From: Vitellaria paradoxa
Taxonomy: Eukaryota > Streptophyta > Magnoliopsida > Ericales > Sapotaceae
DNA length: 64,000 nt
Direction: 5' to 3'
Assembly: GCA_019916065.1 (NCBI GenBank)
Contig: CM034243.1
Coordinates: 3,100,001-3,164,000 of the forward strand
Of this stretch, positions 1 through 11,700 are shown one piece after another. The stretch's first letter is position 1, and each line of letters begins with the position of its first letter. Under the pieces are notes generated by a model. It was not told where the DNA came from. It searched no databases and saw only the letters and a list, made by a program, of their open reading frames with translations. The translations under genes and the position numbers were made by a program.

Positions 1-507
1 TTTCACTAATCTTTGTTGGGATGGTTGTGTACTCCTGTTAGATACGTAGAATATTCATCCAAAAAAGTACACCTAATTGTCTTGAGGTGAAGCAAATATT
101 GTAACGAGAAGGTTTTTGATATGACCACTGTCCACATGACCGTGCCAGCCACTATCAGTTGTATTTATTCCAGGGCCCCTTTTGTAGGATTGGTCTACAA
201 ACCAAGCTATGCGAGACTTGTTGAGTTTAATTCTAGTATAGGTTTGATTGAACTCAAAACATAAATGAGCCGAACTTAAACCATAATTTTAAGCTCATTA
301 TTTTATTATATTATTGAACCCAAATAGTATTTGACTGAATAAATTAATACTCAATAAATATAGTATAAAGCATCCAAAAATTAGAGCTCGACTCGAAAGC
401 GAATGGCTCAGAAGCGTACTTAAGTTCGACTTAAAAGATAAATGAACAAAGAAGTTTCTTTTAAATGTTGTTTACCCATTTGCAACTCTTATTTTTATTA
501 CTTGCAG
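1..507. other. Window start, no gene recognised
   Basis: AT-rich sequence with no convincing coding exon. If the candidate exon at 508-582 is real, the bases just before it are an intron ending in a pyrimidine-rich stretch and CAG at 505-507. Positions 200-420 resemble degenerate dispersed repeat sequence. Confidence 0.4.
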
Positions 508-582
508 TTGAGCTTGAAAGTTGTAGATCACATGCTGAAGCTGGGTTGGGAAGGCGATGGGCTCAGCCCCCTCATTAAGTGA
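508..582 (+). CDS. Possible last exon of an unrecognised upstream gene
   Basis: After a T-rich tract and CAG acceptor at 505-507, phase 0 reads 24 codons and then TGA at 580-582. The peptide contains VVDHMLKLGWEGDGLSPLIK at its end and looks like protein rather than random translation. About 370 bases that could be a 3' UTR follow. The family is not recognised, and the other two phases also stop within the exon. It would be the 3' end of a plus-strand gene starting outside the window. Upstream exons or a transcript would settle it. A chance open stretch is quite possible. Confidence 0.3.
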   Translation: MSLKVVDHMLKLGWEGDGLSPLIK

Positions 583-2251
583 ATGTCTCTGTTGGGGAGG
601 ACTCATAATTTTGTACAAAGTAAATACAAGGGCAAGCTGGCTACTTATTACCGTTTGCAGCTGTTTTTTTGGGTGTACCATATATCCAAAAGAGTCACAT
701 ATTAGATTTACACCTTTTTTTTTTTTTTCACTCGATTGAGTTGTAAATGTTATCAATAGGCTTTGATCTCATTGGTCATACGAGCTGTTCATTTTTGTCC
801 ATTTTTCCCCTATCAAAGAAGATGAGAATTCAATAGTAATTTGCATTTTGAGTGATGATTTATACTAAAGGTGTACATTTTCCGACTGTTGAAATCAATT
901 GTAACTTGCTTTTCTTGAGAAGAATATAATAGACATCATTTCAAGTTTTGAACTTCTGCTCCATGTATATATATTTACATTATTTCATTCTTTATTGAAG
1001 TTGTTTAATTAATGCAACATGTATGCATACAAATGGCCTTAAAAGAAGAAATTTTATCTCGTGTGACAGTCATTAGAAAAATAGTGTTTGTTTGGCAAAC
1101 AAAAGCCGGTAGCACTAGTTTTTTGACAGCTTTTAAAATGATCAAATTTACTTTCTTACATTTTAAATTTCTTTTAAACTTTGAAAGATAAAAATATCAA
1201 ATTAATAAAAAGTTGAAAAGTTCGCTATTAAAAAGTTAGTGTTTTTTTTTAAATACCTAAAAAAATAAAAAAATTAACTTTTTAGTAGTTAATTAGTGGC
1301 TAACTATTAAAAAAAAATTACTTTCATTGTGATTGAAATACTTGAAAAGTGATGAATATTAAAGTTAAAATATTAAAGTCATGAATGATGGCAAACTTGT
1401 CATTAAAATGATTAAACAGTGAAACGAGAACCAATTTTAAAAATAAATTTTAAATTATATTTATATTGAGCTTTGCCATTCAAAATGAGTCTAAAGTTTT
1501 GTCCATTGAGTACACTATGTAACTTAATTTGTTAATGATTTTATATCTCTTAATTATATATATATATATATATATATATTTAAAGAAAGATGATAAATAT
1601 TCTTATATATAAAGATGGAAAATATGGTAGTTGAAATATATAATATTGGGTGTTAAAGGATAAATAACTACTTATGTAACTTACTTTTAATTATAATCGT
1701 CATATATTAACTTTAAAAATGTGAAAGTATCGGATTGAATCAAGTATTTATTAGAGTTATTAAATTTTTATCTGAACTATAACATTGTCCAAGATTTATA
1801 AGTTCAACTTTTTAGATTTGTCAAATTTGATCATGTAGTCCTAAACTTGCTTGAAATAATAAAAAAAAATTACTTTTATAATATATTTTATATATTATAT
1901 ATTATTCTATTTGTATTTTTTTGTAAGAATTAGTTTTTATATTCAAAATTTATACAAATATTTAGTTTGTATCTAAAAATATAATTTAAATATTTTTAAA
2001 AAATAAATAAATTTACACAGAGAGAAAATTAAATCTAAGCTCAATGGTGAAAATTAAAACTAAATTCAATGGGTTAAAAAATTCAAAACCCGACCCGTGT
2101 ATGGATTGCGGATTTTTCTGAGGCCTAGGAGACTGACGCAAAACCCGCTTGTGCAGATTTTGAACTCTGAAAATTTGCCTCCAATTCACTTCCAAAATCC
2201 CTGATTCTATCTTCCATTTGCAATTGCCATTCTGCTTCACTGTCCAATCAA
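583..2251. other. Intergenic region upstream of the Aurora kinase
   Basis: No gene is visible. It contains a repeat copy (1085-1260), an (AT)n run at about 1556-1580 and AT-rich sequence. The last 230 bases before the kinase ATG are less AT-rich and probably hold its core promoter and leader. A CCAAT motif lies at about 2244. I looked for E2F and MSA (AACGG) cell-cycle motifs close to the start and saw none that fit well. Confidence 0.5.
1085..1260 (+). repeat. Dispersed AT-rich repeat, copy 1 of 2
   Basis: Shares an ordered series of segments with 63588-63791: a GTTTG-type end, then TTACATTTTAAA, a TTTTAAAC block, a GAAAGA block, ATATCAAATTAA, and an AAAAGTTA block followed by a T-run. The GTTTG end suggests a non-autonomous DNA transposon. 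Boundaries are approximate. Confidence 0.5.
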
Positions 2252-2807
2252 ATGACCTACCAAACTTGGCGATCTGAGCAACAGCTGAAGAAACAGTCTG
2301 AGAAACAATGGTCACTGCAAGACTTCGAGATCGGCAAACCCCTCGGCAAGGGCAAATTCGGCCGCGTCTATCTCGCTCGCGAAGTCAAGGTAAAGCCATC
2401 CATCCAAATGTACATTTATTTACATGCCTATATACATAGAGAGAGAGAGAGAGAGAGAGAAACTAAGTTATTGAAAGAGATTGCTTGTGTTTCTGTGATT
2501 CGGTCTGATTTTGTAATCTGTTGTTGATTGGTATTGCTTTTGGGGTTTGAACTTATATCAGAGCAAGTACATAGTGGCGTTGAAGGTGATATTCAAAGAG
2601 CAGATAAAGAAGTACAGGCTACACCACCAGCTGAAGCGGGAGATGGAGATCCAGACCAGTCTCCGCCACCCCAACGTGCTCAGGCTTTACGGATGGTTCC
2701 ACGATGACGACCGAATCTACTTGATTCTGGAGTATGCTCATGGCGGTGAGCTTTATCGGGAGCTCCGGAAAACCGGCCATCTTAGCGAGAAACAGGCCGC
2801 CACCGTA

Positions 2808-2860
<53 letters not shown>

Positions 2861-5800
2861 CTTTTTTGGTTCGCTTATGATGAAATTAGGTACTTCTTTT
2901 ATTATTATTATTTTTTTTTCCAATTCGAATGTCCAATTATAGCTTTTATTTATTGCCTTTTTATTTCAAAATTTTCTGTATTTAGGGTTTTGTGAGTAGA
3001 AATTTATATATGTTTTTTTGTCTCGGTTGTGAAAATTTTTAGTACATCGCAAGCCTTGCACAAGCGCTGGCATATTGTCATGAGAAGGATGTGATTCACA
3101 GAGATATCAAACCAGAGAACTTGTTGCTGGATCATGAGGTATTTAATTCAACTCAAACTATGTGATCTCACCGTTTTTGGATAATTGGTTGATGAATCAT
3201 ATGATGATACCTAATGTACTTCAAAATTGATATATTTGGGGTTGCATTATCAACAAACATTATAAGAGGTTGTGTGTGGACTGTGGATTTATCTACGGAA
3301 AATGAAAGTGGAAAATGAAAGTGAAGAGGATTTAAAATTAACTGAGTGATGAAAGATGAAGGGGGTAATAAGGAAATTGAAAAATGAAAGAAAATTATTG
3401 ATAAATATCTTTCATTTTCTTATATTTTCTAAACCAACCAAATAAGAATCTGTATTAAATTTTATGATTCTCTTTTCTCTTGCCTTTCTTTTTCTTTTCC
3501 TCTCCAAATCCATGATCCAAACACTCTAAATTTCAAATGCTTATAATTTATTTTATTTCAAAAAAATTTAGGGTTCGTCCATAAAATCTTCATCAAACAT
3601 TGTTCTACGCATAGATATTAACTTTAGCTCTATTATTTGAAGAGCTTTTTGCATATTTGTGGAGAACGTAACATATTCATTATTACTTTCGTTTTTTGAA
3701 TCTGTGCAATTGGTTCTATGGGCATTCTTTTCTAGACCAGTCTCCATAAATACGCAATAATAATGTCTATCTTACAACTGGTTATGCATTTGATTTCAGT
3801 CTTTTTTATTTTTGAATTTTAATTTTGGGAATGTCTTTGGATCAGGGCTTTTTGGGCAAGAGAATAGGATGTTCCGGATTTGTGTTCCCTCTATCTCCAA
3901 GTTTGTTCTTTTGTTTTTGTTTAAGGAAATTGGAAATTCTGGGTTCTTTTTAAAAGTTAGAAGCCTTTTAAGAATAGTTTTGACTCTGATTAAAAGTTTC
4001 TTTTCTTGTTGTGTCTACAATCTGCAGTACTATACGTCCTAGGGTAAAGCACACACCAAGTGTATGTTTGAAATGCTGTAATTTTGTAATTTATTTTTCC
4101 TTTTTCTCTAAATTATTTCCTAAAAAATGATATGAGAATTGAGAAGTTGGATAAATATGTATTTTTAGAAAATGTAGATTAGACTCTATTGTGTAATATT
4201 TGTATGCACATTATGTTAAGATTTCAATTCGCATAACCTATATTTGAAGTTCTCATTTATGAATTTTGATTAGGAGATCTTGGGTAGGTGAATGCAAATT
4301 TATGTCCCATTCTATTTTAGTTTTCGTATCTTTTAGTTAATTTGAGGGTTTTAACGTCATTTTGCAATTGGTGTTTGATTATAGCATATTTTTTTTGTAT
4401 ACTTGCTTACACACATTGGGGGTAATGTGGAACTTGGTGTTTTCGGTAGACCATTGTGATCTAATTTTGCTGACATAATTCATAATGAATTTAGTTTTAT
4501 TTGTGGCATTTGATGTGCATACTAGGGTAACTTTTATACTGCCATTCAATTGATGAGTGTACTTCCGCTTGGAAGACATGGTTTTTGGCTGCGCAATTTC
4601 TTTATTTGTTTTTCTTAGGAGTCTGCAGAAATTCTTAAACTATGAGGAACTTTTTTAATGCTGAGTTGACCTAATATTTCTTTCAATTTTTTTAACTTTC
4701 ACACTCAATATTAACAATTCTGATTGAATTTTAGTTTCCTTTTGCTTTGAGAATTGCGAAATTGATGCTTCATATCTTTTATTTTTACTTGATTTTTAAG
4801 CTTTATGTTTGCTTGGTTAAAAATGTTTTCATAGTTTACATGGTGCATCTATAATATTTTGAATAATAAATTCATAGAAACTGTGTTAAGTAGGGAATTC
4901 AGTACCAGTCCATTGTCTCACCATTTATGGTGTCATAAATATCTTCTTACCCTCTTAACTAACCAAGATAAATTTTGATTATCATTACCTCATTTTTTTG
5001 GTGCAACTATTTTATTTCCCCCCGTTGACGTGAAATTAGCCAATAGTGTGGTTCAATAACATACTTTCTGACTATGATTTATCTAAAACAAATTTGCTGT
5101 GGCTCTAATAATTATTAAAAAGTAATTGACCCATGGTACATCCCCATCATTTTGATGTATATGTCAAACTAAAAATTATTGGCACTATCAAATTGAGATT
5201 ATGAAAATGTAACTTATTACTTATTGAATGACTTGTCTGCATTATCTATTTTATTTAATAACTCCAGAACTAGAAATTATCTCATAGATTAGTAGGGGAT
5301 GGTTTTGCTTTTGCCACCTTGATTTACATGATGTTCTTCTGGTGTATCTATCTTTACCCATAATATTGACAACTGTTTTGTGTATTATTACATATGATTG
5401 TTTCCTGAATCATGCATAAAACTGATTTAACTAACTGCAATCCTTTTATCATTAAACAAGTGTAAACCAAAAATTAATTCCTGTAATCAGCCTGGCAAGA
5501 CTAGAATTCTTCTTTCATCAAAATTTTTTCGAGCAATTCAATAACTTGGCTGCTGAAGTTATTAGAAGCTTAAATTGTTATTCATCCAAATTTGAGTTCA
5601 TTTTGGGTTCAGAGCAAACTATAAAGTGCATGTTTCATATTAATCAATTGCAGGGCTGTCTGAAGATTGCAGATTTTGGGTGGTCGGTACAATCCAGAAC
5701 CAAGAGACACACCATGTGTGGAACTTTGGATTATCTAGCACCAGAAATGGTGGAGAACAAAGCCCACGATTATGCAGTGGATAATTGGACTTTGGGTATC

Positions 5801-6315
5801 CTGTGTTATGAGTTCTTGTACGGTGTTCCTCCATTTGAAGCTGAGAGCCAAAGTGATACTTTCAGAAGGTAAGAGAGGGTTTTTTTTTTTTTTTTTCTCT
5901 TTTTCGTGTTTTTTTTTTTTTTTTTTTTTTTGTTTACTAGGTGTGTTTAGACTTCTAGATTTTTATGTTTATGAATTTGATAAAAGGTACATGATATGAG
6001 TAACTTTGATTTGAAAACAGGATTATGAAAGTAGACCTCAGCTTCCCTTCAACCCCTCTCATTTCCGCAGAAGCTAAAAATCTAATTAGTAGGGTGAGCT
6101 TGTTACTGTGCATCTCCTGATTTTAATTTTGATTCAAGAACAATGGAAGCAATGGGATTGAAATTGAATTGCCACTTCAAAATGTTACTTAAAAAACTGT
6201 GCAGCTTCTTGTGAAGGACTCGTCAAAAAGGCTCTCTCTTCAAAAGATCCTGGAGCATCCTTGGATAATTAAGAATTCCAATCCGGCAGGTACCAGCTCT
6301 AAATTGCATCTTTAG
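2252..6315 (+). CDS. Aurora kinase, plant AUR3 (beta) type
   Basis: Mitotic serine/threonine kinase; plant beta-Auroras act at centromeres and phosphorylate histone H3. Exons: 2252-2389, 2562-2804, 3043-3138, 5654-5868, 6021-6093, 6205-6315; all phases close, giving 291 aa (Arabidopsis AUR3 is close to 288). Visible motifs: glycine loop G32-K-G34-KF-G37, catalytic Lys54, HRD at 146-148, DFG at 166-168, activation-loop Thr179 in HTMCGT, APE at 188-190. The [12 protein letters not shown] stretch and [12 protein letters not shown] start match AUR3 better than AUR1/AUR2. The N-terminus is very short, as expected for this class. The last residues (GTSSKLHL, stop at 6313-6315) come from reading through a possible donor at 6290, so the extreme C-terminus is the least certain part. 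Intron 3 is 2.5 kb. Confidence 0.93.
2812..2860 (+). repeat. (CT)n(AT)n microsatellite next to the exon 2 donor of the Aurora gene
   Basis: A CT run followed by an AT run and a T-run starts about 7 bases into intron 2, whose donor GT is at 2805-2806. Length changes here would alter sequence directly beside the 5' splice site. Another GA run at 2441-2460 lies in intron 1. Confidence 0.85.
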
Positions 6316-7258
6316 TTCTGGTCTTAGCACTTCGATGACTCTGTTGAGGAATTAGCATGTTTTTGAACTCTTGGTCTAATGTCTTAGAACAAAGTGACAA
6401 TAGAGTTCATCTAGTTGTCTGTTCCCCCTTGTCATGTTTTGTACTATGTAAAAAAAAGCTAATAGACTTCGAACAAAGATTCAGATTTATCGTACTTGTA
6501 GACATAACCCTTTTTTTTTTTTGTGGAGATAGATATACTAAGCCTGACATCAGCCCAGTCATTGCGAACAGGCTGAGGATGTCTAGCAGGCAAGACCTCA
6601 ACTTTTATAGCTTTTTGACTTTTGTGACAATTTTGATGTGTTAATCTGTCTTTGAGGACCTTTGTAAAGGGGCGATATCTCCTAGTCCTTGATGCCTAAT
6701 AATACAAATTTATTTATTTATTTATAAAACTAGGAAGAGATCCTCCTCGCGATCTCATGATCTCATAGTCCATCTATTTTGAAGCGAAGTGTTGATGTTG
6801 TATTGTTGCCGACAGCAAGCGAATGGTTTAGATTAGACAACATCAATTTAATGTGGTGGGTCTCGAAGCTTCGCGCCCACTTTAGTTTTGAATCAGAATT
6901 ATGTGATTTTCCAACCATGCCTATTTTTAAGGTTAATTGATTTTTTTGTATCAGGTGAAGGTTACTAGTGCCTTTTTAAATTTTTAAAATCGACTTTTAT
7001 ATCATTCGTATTTAAAATTAAATAAAATAGAACAGTGTTAGTTTTTCAAATGAAAAAAAAAAAAAAAAACAAACAAACAAAAACAATCATTCGAAATCAA
7101 ATAAAATTAGAGTAAAAGTGTAAGGAAGGTAAAGTATAAAAATTAAATGTATTTTTTCAAAAGGTATTAGAAGTTAAAATTGTTATTATCAACGTTCACT
7201 TTATTTTAAAGGACATGGGGGACAGGGAAAATTTTAAAATTTACGGGGTATTAATTAG

Positions 7259-7893
7259 GGGTGTTATAAAAAATCGAAAAACTGGACTAACCGAAAAAAT
7301 TGAACCAAACTGAATTTTTTAAATTGATTTTTTAAAATTTGGTTTGGTTTTGGTTTAAAAAATTTTAATTTTTTGAAATTGATTTGGTTTTCGGTTTTGA
7401 GGGCTTTAGAACTTAATTGAATCGGATCGAATAAGTTATAATACAAGTATATAGCAAAATGTATTGGTTGAGACTTAAACTCAAGATTCTAAAGTTTTCT
7501 AAGTGATAACTATACCATTAGGTAATATCCACCAATTATTTATAATGTCACAGTGGAAGAAACTAAGCTGTGGTTGGAAATTAGGCTTGATGTGAAAATA
7601 TTTTTTGGGTTCGTAATGGGTTTGAAAGTCACATTAATGTAATTTTTATAGGTTTTTTAATATATTGGGCCAAAATTGATTTTTTTTTTATACTGGGTTT
7701 GGTTCAAAATTATAAATTGTAGCTTAGAATGAAAACCGGATTAAAATTGACACCGAATGAAAATTGGATCGATACCGGTTGAATCGAAATTGAATTATAT
7801 CAACTAGTTTCGGTTTTGGAAATTTTCAAACCAAAAATTCGGTCCAATCTCATAAATAGTCTAAAACTAGACCAAACCGTATCGGTATCACTC
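7259..7893. mobile_element. Non-autonomous DNA transposon, about 635 bp
   Basis: The ends are imperfect inverted repeats: the left begins GGGTGTTATAAAAAATCG, and the right end read in reverse begins GAGTGATACCGATACGG. TTAG lies on both sides (7255-7258 and 7894-7897) and could be a target duplication. The interior is full of ACCGAAAA, CGGTTTTGG and similar segments seen in common plant TIR elements. There is no transposase frame. Superfamily not assigned. Confidence 0.5.
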
Positions 7894-9188
7894 TTAGTAT
7901 TAATAATTTTTATCTTTAGTATATGCTTATAAAGTGAATTAAATCCATTTTTTATGTAGTTTAACCTATGTATGTTTTTCCTTTCCTTCCTAACATCCTC
8001 TTTTTAATTTTGATATATCTTTTATTTTTATATATTTTTTAAACAACAAAAATTTCCTAAGCATCACTTTTTTTTTTTCAAATCATTTCCATTTTTGTTT
8101 ATAAACAATATTTGAGAAATAAAATAATAATTTTAAATTATTTTCTAAATACAGGTAATATATACAAAAATTGTTTTTTTTTTTTTTTAAGAAATACCTA
8201 GCTAAAAAAGTTGTTGAGTTAGCTTTATTTTCATGATTTAAATAGTAGAAAATAATGTTTAAAAATGAAATAAAAGGAAACAACTAATTTTAATTAACAA
8301 AGTAAGATATTTAACCCAATAATAGAAGATTTATTGGTATGTAGAATTTTTGTTTGTGGTATCATATAGATTATGATACAAATCATTTTTAAATGCCGAA
8401 AGAGTGTCTTTGGATTTTGGATTTGTAAAAATATATATATATATATATATATAAAGTAAAGGAAAAATAAAAAGAAAACTAATAGATATTTTGTTAAAAA
8501 ATTAATTTTTTTATTAGATTAGTTATAAATAATATATATAAGGACTCTACATTCTCTTTAATTTAGTGTAAGTTCTCTAAAAATAGAAGGGTACTAATAA
8601 AAAAAATATATTTAGATAATGATGCAGCATATCGTCAAATAAAATAATTAAAAATATTTTTTATTTTATTTTTGAGAATTTCTTAAAAGAAAATGTAAAG
8701 AAGTACTTTTATTTTCTTTTTTTTTTAATGAAAAATCTTTAATTTTTGTGGGGGGAAAAAATTCCTATAACAATAGCAAAAATTAAACCTATATATGACT
8801 CATAATTGCTATACATGTTTGTAGATAAAATCTTATTTTTTGAAATTAGTTTATTTATAGTGGGTGTTTGGATTCGTCAAAAACATTAGAAAAAAAACTT
8901 CATTTTTACTAAATTTTTTCAAATTTATTATGTTATCACTTTTAGACCTATTTTTGTTTTTTATTTTTAATTTTTTTATTTTGGAGCAAACTAAAAACAT
9001 CATAAAAGTATGATAAGGTTGCACTTAGCCTTATTTTGCTATCTCATGCAGTTGCTTTTGTGATATGCATGTATCAATCTTATTCAAAAACTAGTTCCTT
9101 ATACAAATATAAACAAATTATACGTATTGAACACTTGTTATGAGCTCCGGTAATGTAGTTGGCCCGAGCTTGTGACATGTTATTTTTA

Positions 9189-9506
9189 AGGTATATTAGT
9201 TTACTTCTGGTACGAGAAAGTCCGCAACCTCTACTTTAAGAGTAAGTACTGAGTGAAACTCCCTCTGTGACTCTAACTGACCAAGAATTATAGAGAGTAA
9301 ATCAACCTAAGCAAGTCTTTGCTGATCGGCTCAACCGAGAATGATGTTAGATAGTCCCACAATAAAAGAACGACCGTCCCCTGAAGAGGAGTCGAACTTA
9401 GGACCACATGGTCTCCTCGAACTTAAGACCACATGATCTCAAACCCTATAGCATGCTGTCCGAACTAACTCGACTAACCCAAAGGGACAGGTATATTAGT
9501 TTACTT
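9189..9506 (-). mobile_element. tRNA-derived SINE with 18-bp target duplication
   Basis: An identical 18-mer, AGGTATATTAGTTTACTT, flanks the insert at 9189-9206 and 9489-9506, leaving a 282-bp body. Read on -, the 5' end carries an A-box-like TAGTCGAGTTAG and, further on, a B-box-like AGTTCGACTCC (plus-strand 9388-9398). A B-box segment of about 25 bases is duplicated in tandem (9388-9430). No poly(A) tail is visible at the 3' end. The perfect duplication implies a fairly recent insertion. Confidence 0.75.
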
Positions 9507-9822
9507 GATGTGGTAAAAGCTTGATTTCCTTAAAAATAAATTATTCAAAGTAGCACGGTGCATTGAATTTTCATAAAATACAAAAGCTTGAATACATATT
9601 TATTATTTTTTTTGAAAGGTATATTTATTAATTTCAATAAAATACTTTTTAGGTTTTTTTTTCCCCTTTTTGGTAACGGGCTTTTTAGGGTTTAATCATT
9701 AGTTAATTGGCGTTTTTTAAGGGTTAGAACCGTTGTAATTGGAAAGGAAAATGACCGTTACAAACCTAATCATCTACCCCCCTAAAACCATTATGATTAC
9801 CCTTAAAACCATTATAACTATT

Positions 9823-10058
9823 ATGCTCCGTTTGATTTGTTATAAATTTTTAAAAAATGTACGTAAAATTTAAAAGCTATTGACTTTTTATCTTAGTATA
9901 CAAATTACGAATTTACAACTAATCTCACTTTAAGTGAGTTTGAGTGACAAAAAATGAAATAAAATAAGATAATTTATAAGTTCGTAATTTATGCAGTGAA
10001 ATAAAAAATAAATAAATTTTAAAAATTTTTTAATGATTTTTAACAAATTAAATGTATC
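9823..10058. mobile_element. M1 element pair, head to head
   Basis: 9823-9932 is a minus-orientation M1 copy (contains TTACGAATTTACAACTAATC), directly abutting a plus-orientation copy at 9933-10058 (contains TTTATAAGTTCGTAATTTATG). Together they form a large imperfect palindrome about 370 bp upstream of the FLA start codon. Evidence is similarity to the other M1 copies. Confidence 0.6.
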
Positions 10059-10154
10059 TTTTATATCATTATTTATCACTTTAAATACATCATACATGTC
10101 AAAATAAAAATAAAAAAAGTAGGGTCAATTCTGACAAATAAACCAATATGGGCA

Positions 10155-10206
10155 TCACCACAACAACAACAACAACAACAATAAGAATAATAATAATAAT
10201 AATAAT
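10155..10206 (+). repeat. Compound (ACA)n(AAT)n microsatellite in the FLA promoter region
   Basis: Trinucleotide runs of ACA, then AAT/ATA, about 225-275 bp upstream of the FLA ATG. Length probably varies between individuals. Confidence 0.85.
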
Positions 10207-10431
10207 ACCCACCAGACAACTTTAGAATTCCAGCTGTGACATCAAAAAGAAGGATTACTCTCACTCCCAGCCCTCACATGGCATGGCATCCACCACTAAC
10301 CACGGTTGAACCCGCATACCCTTAACCCTAGTTAACACCTCTGTCAGTGTCCTTAATAATTCCCTCCTCCAGCCTGTTGGCTTTGTTCGTTGCCCTTTCA
10401 GTCCTGCTTCCGCTTTTTGCTAACGTTCACC

Positions 10432-11700
10432 ATGGGTGTAATGCACTTCCTGTTCCTTACGCTCTCTCTCACCGTATTCTCCGCCGGCGCCCACAACATC
10501 ACTGCTATCCTCGACGGCTTCCCGGAATTCAGCCTCTTCAACAGCTACCTCACCCAAACGAAGCTCGATGGCGAAATCAACACTCGCGAGACTATCACTG
10601 TCCTCGCCCTGAACAATGGGGCTATGTCAGCTCTCGCAGCCAAACACCCCCTCTCCGTCGTCAAGAACGCCCTCAGCCTCCACGTCCTCTTGGACTACTA
10701 CGACGCCACCAAGCTCCACAAGATCACCGACGGCACCACTCTCACCACTACCCTCTACCAAACTACCGGAAATGCCCCTGGACAGATCGGCTCTGTCAAT
10801 ATCACCGACTTGAAAGGCGGCAAGGTCGGTTTCGGCTCGGCGGTTCAGGGGTCGACTCTCGACTCGACTTACGTTAAGGAGGTGAAGAAGATCCCGTACA
10901 ATATCTCGGTTATTGAGATCAGCCAGCCGATTATCGCGCCGGGCATCTTGACGGCGCCGGCTCCGTCGGCTTCGGATGTGAATATCACGGCTCTGCTGGA
11001 GAAGGCTGGATGTAAGATGTTTGCGTCGTTGATTGCGACGACCGGTGTGTTGAAAGTGTTCGAGACAGCGGCGGATAAAGGATTGACTGTGTTTGCGCCA
11101 TCGGATATGGCGTTTAACGCTACAGATGTGCCAGATCTGAAGAAGCTCACGAACGCCGAGTTGGTCTCGCTCTTACAGTATCATGCCCTTGGCAGTTACT
11201 CGCCGAAAGGGGCGTTGAAGACGACAAAGGACCCGATGACCACGCTGGCTACTGGTGCCGCCGGGAAGTTCGATTTGACCGCTACCACCGCCGGCGACGA
11301 GGTCACTCTCAAGGCCGGACTCGACTCGTCCCGAATCGCCAGTACTGTGATTGATTCAACGCCGCTCTGCATTTTCACAGTTGACAAGGTGCTCCTCCCC
11401 ACCGAGTTGTTCGGTAACTCACCGTCGCCGGCTCCCGCTCCGGAGCCAGCGACGTCGCCATCCCCGGCCCCTGCAGTCTCCGCTCCTACCCCGTCCCCGG
11501 CATCTGCGAAGGCTCCGTCACCTGTGTTCTCTCCTCCCGCGCCTCCCACGGAATCTCCGGAAGGAGCTCCGTCGGAGGGGCCTGGCCAGTCGGCGAACAG
11601 TTCGACGAACAGTGCCGCCGGCGACGTGAAACCCCCGGCCCTGTTCAAAGCGCTACTCACAGTGTCAGCATCCGCTATTGTCTCAGCTTTCTTGTCCTAA
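10432..11700 (+). CDS. Fasciclin-like arabinogalactan protein, FLA8/FLA10 type
   Basis: Predicted GPI-anchored cell-wall/plasma-membrane glycoprotein, single exon, 422 aa. The start is the ATG at 10432; the frame is open 14 codons further up but without an upstream ATG. Residues 1-20 form a signal peptide ending at SAGA before HNIT. Two FAS1 domains follow (about 22-165 and 180-325), with [17 protein letters not shown] and [10 protein letters not shown] typical of the family. Residues about 330-390 are an SP/AP/TP-rich arabinogalactan module. The end has a small-residue stretch ([10 protein letters not shown]) and a hydrophobic tail ([20 protein letters not shown]) fitting GPI attachment. Several N-x-S/T sites occur. 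It closely resembles Arabidopsis FLA8 and FLA10, which I cannot separate. The coding region is strongly GC-rich at third positions, unlike the other genes here. Confidence 0.94.
   Translation: MGVMHFLFLTLSLTVFSAGAHNITAILDGFPEFSLFNSYLTQTKLDGEINTRETITVLALNNGAMSALAAKHPLSVVKNALSLHVLLDYYDATKLHKITDGTTLTTTLYQTTGNAPGQIGSVNITDLKGGKVGFGSAVQGSTLDSTYVKEVKKIPYNISVIEISQPIIAPGILTAPAPSASDVNITALLEKAGCKMFASLIATTGVLKVFETAADKGLTVFAPSDMAFNATDVPDLKKLTNAELVSLLQYHALGSYSPKGALKTTKDPMTTLATGAAGKFDLTATTAGDEVTLKAGLDSSRIASTVIDSTPLCIFTVDKVLLPTELFGNSPSPAPAPEPATSPSPAPAVSAPTPSPASAKAPSPVFSPPAPPTESPEGAPSEGPGQSANSSTNSAAGDVKPPALFKALLTVSASAIVSAFLS

Larger units (their letters stand above)
6316..10431. other. Intergenic region between the Aurora and FLA genes
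   Basis: No coding gene seen. It holds the Aurora 3' UTR, A- and T-runs, a TIR element (7259-7893), an AT run at about 8430-8453, a SINE (9207-9488), a head-to-head M1 pair (9823-10058) and the FLA promoter. The GRF gene that sits between AUR3 and FLA8 in Arabidopsis (from memory) was looked for and is not apparent. Confidence 0.6.

Noticed and set aside
10347..10877. 176-aa frame overlapping the FLA start
   Set aside because: Starts with GTG and is out of frame with the conserved FLA protein; the downstream part is Pro/Arg-rich low-complexity typical of a shadow of GC-rich coding sequence.
11196..11660. 154-aa frame antisense to FLA
   Set aside because: Gly/Ala/Asp-rich shadow of the Pro/Ala/Ser-rich arabinogalactan module; no family match.
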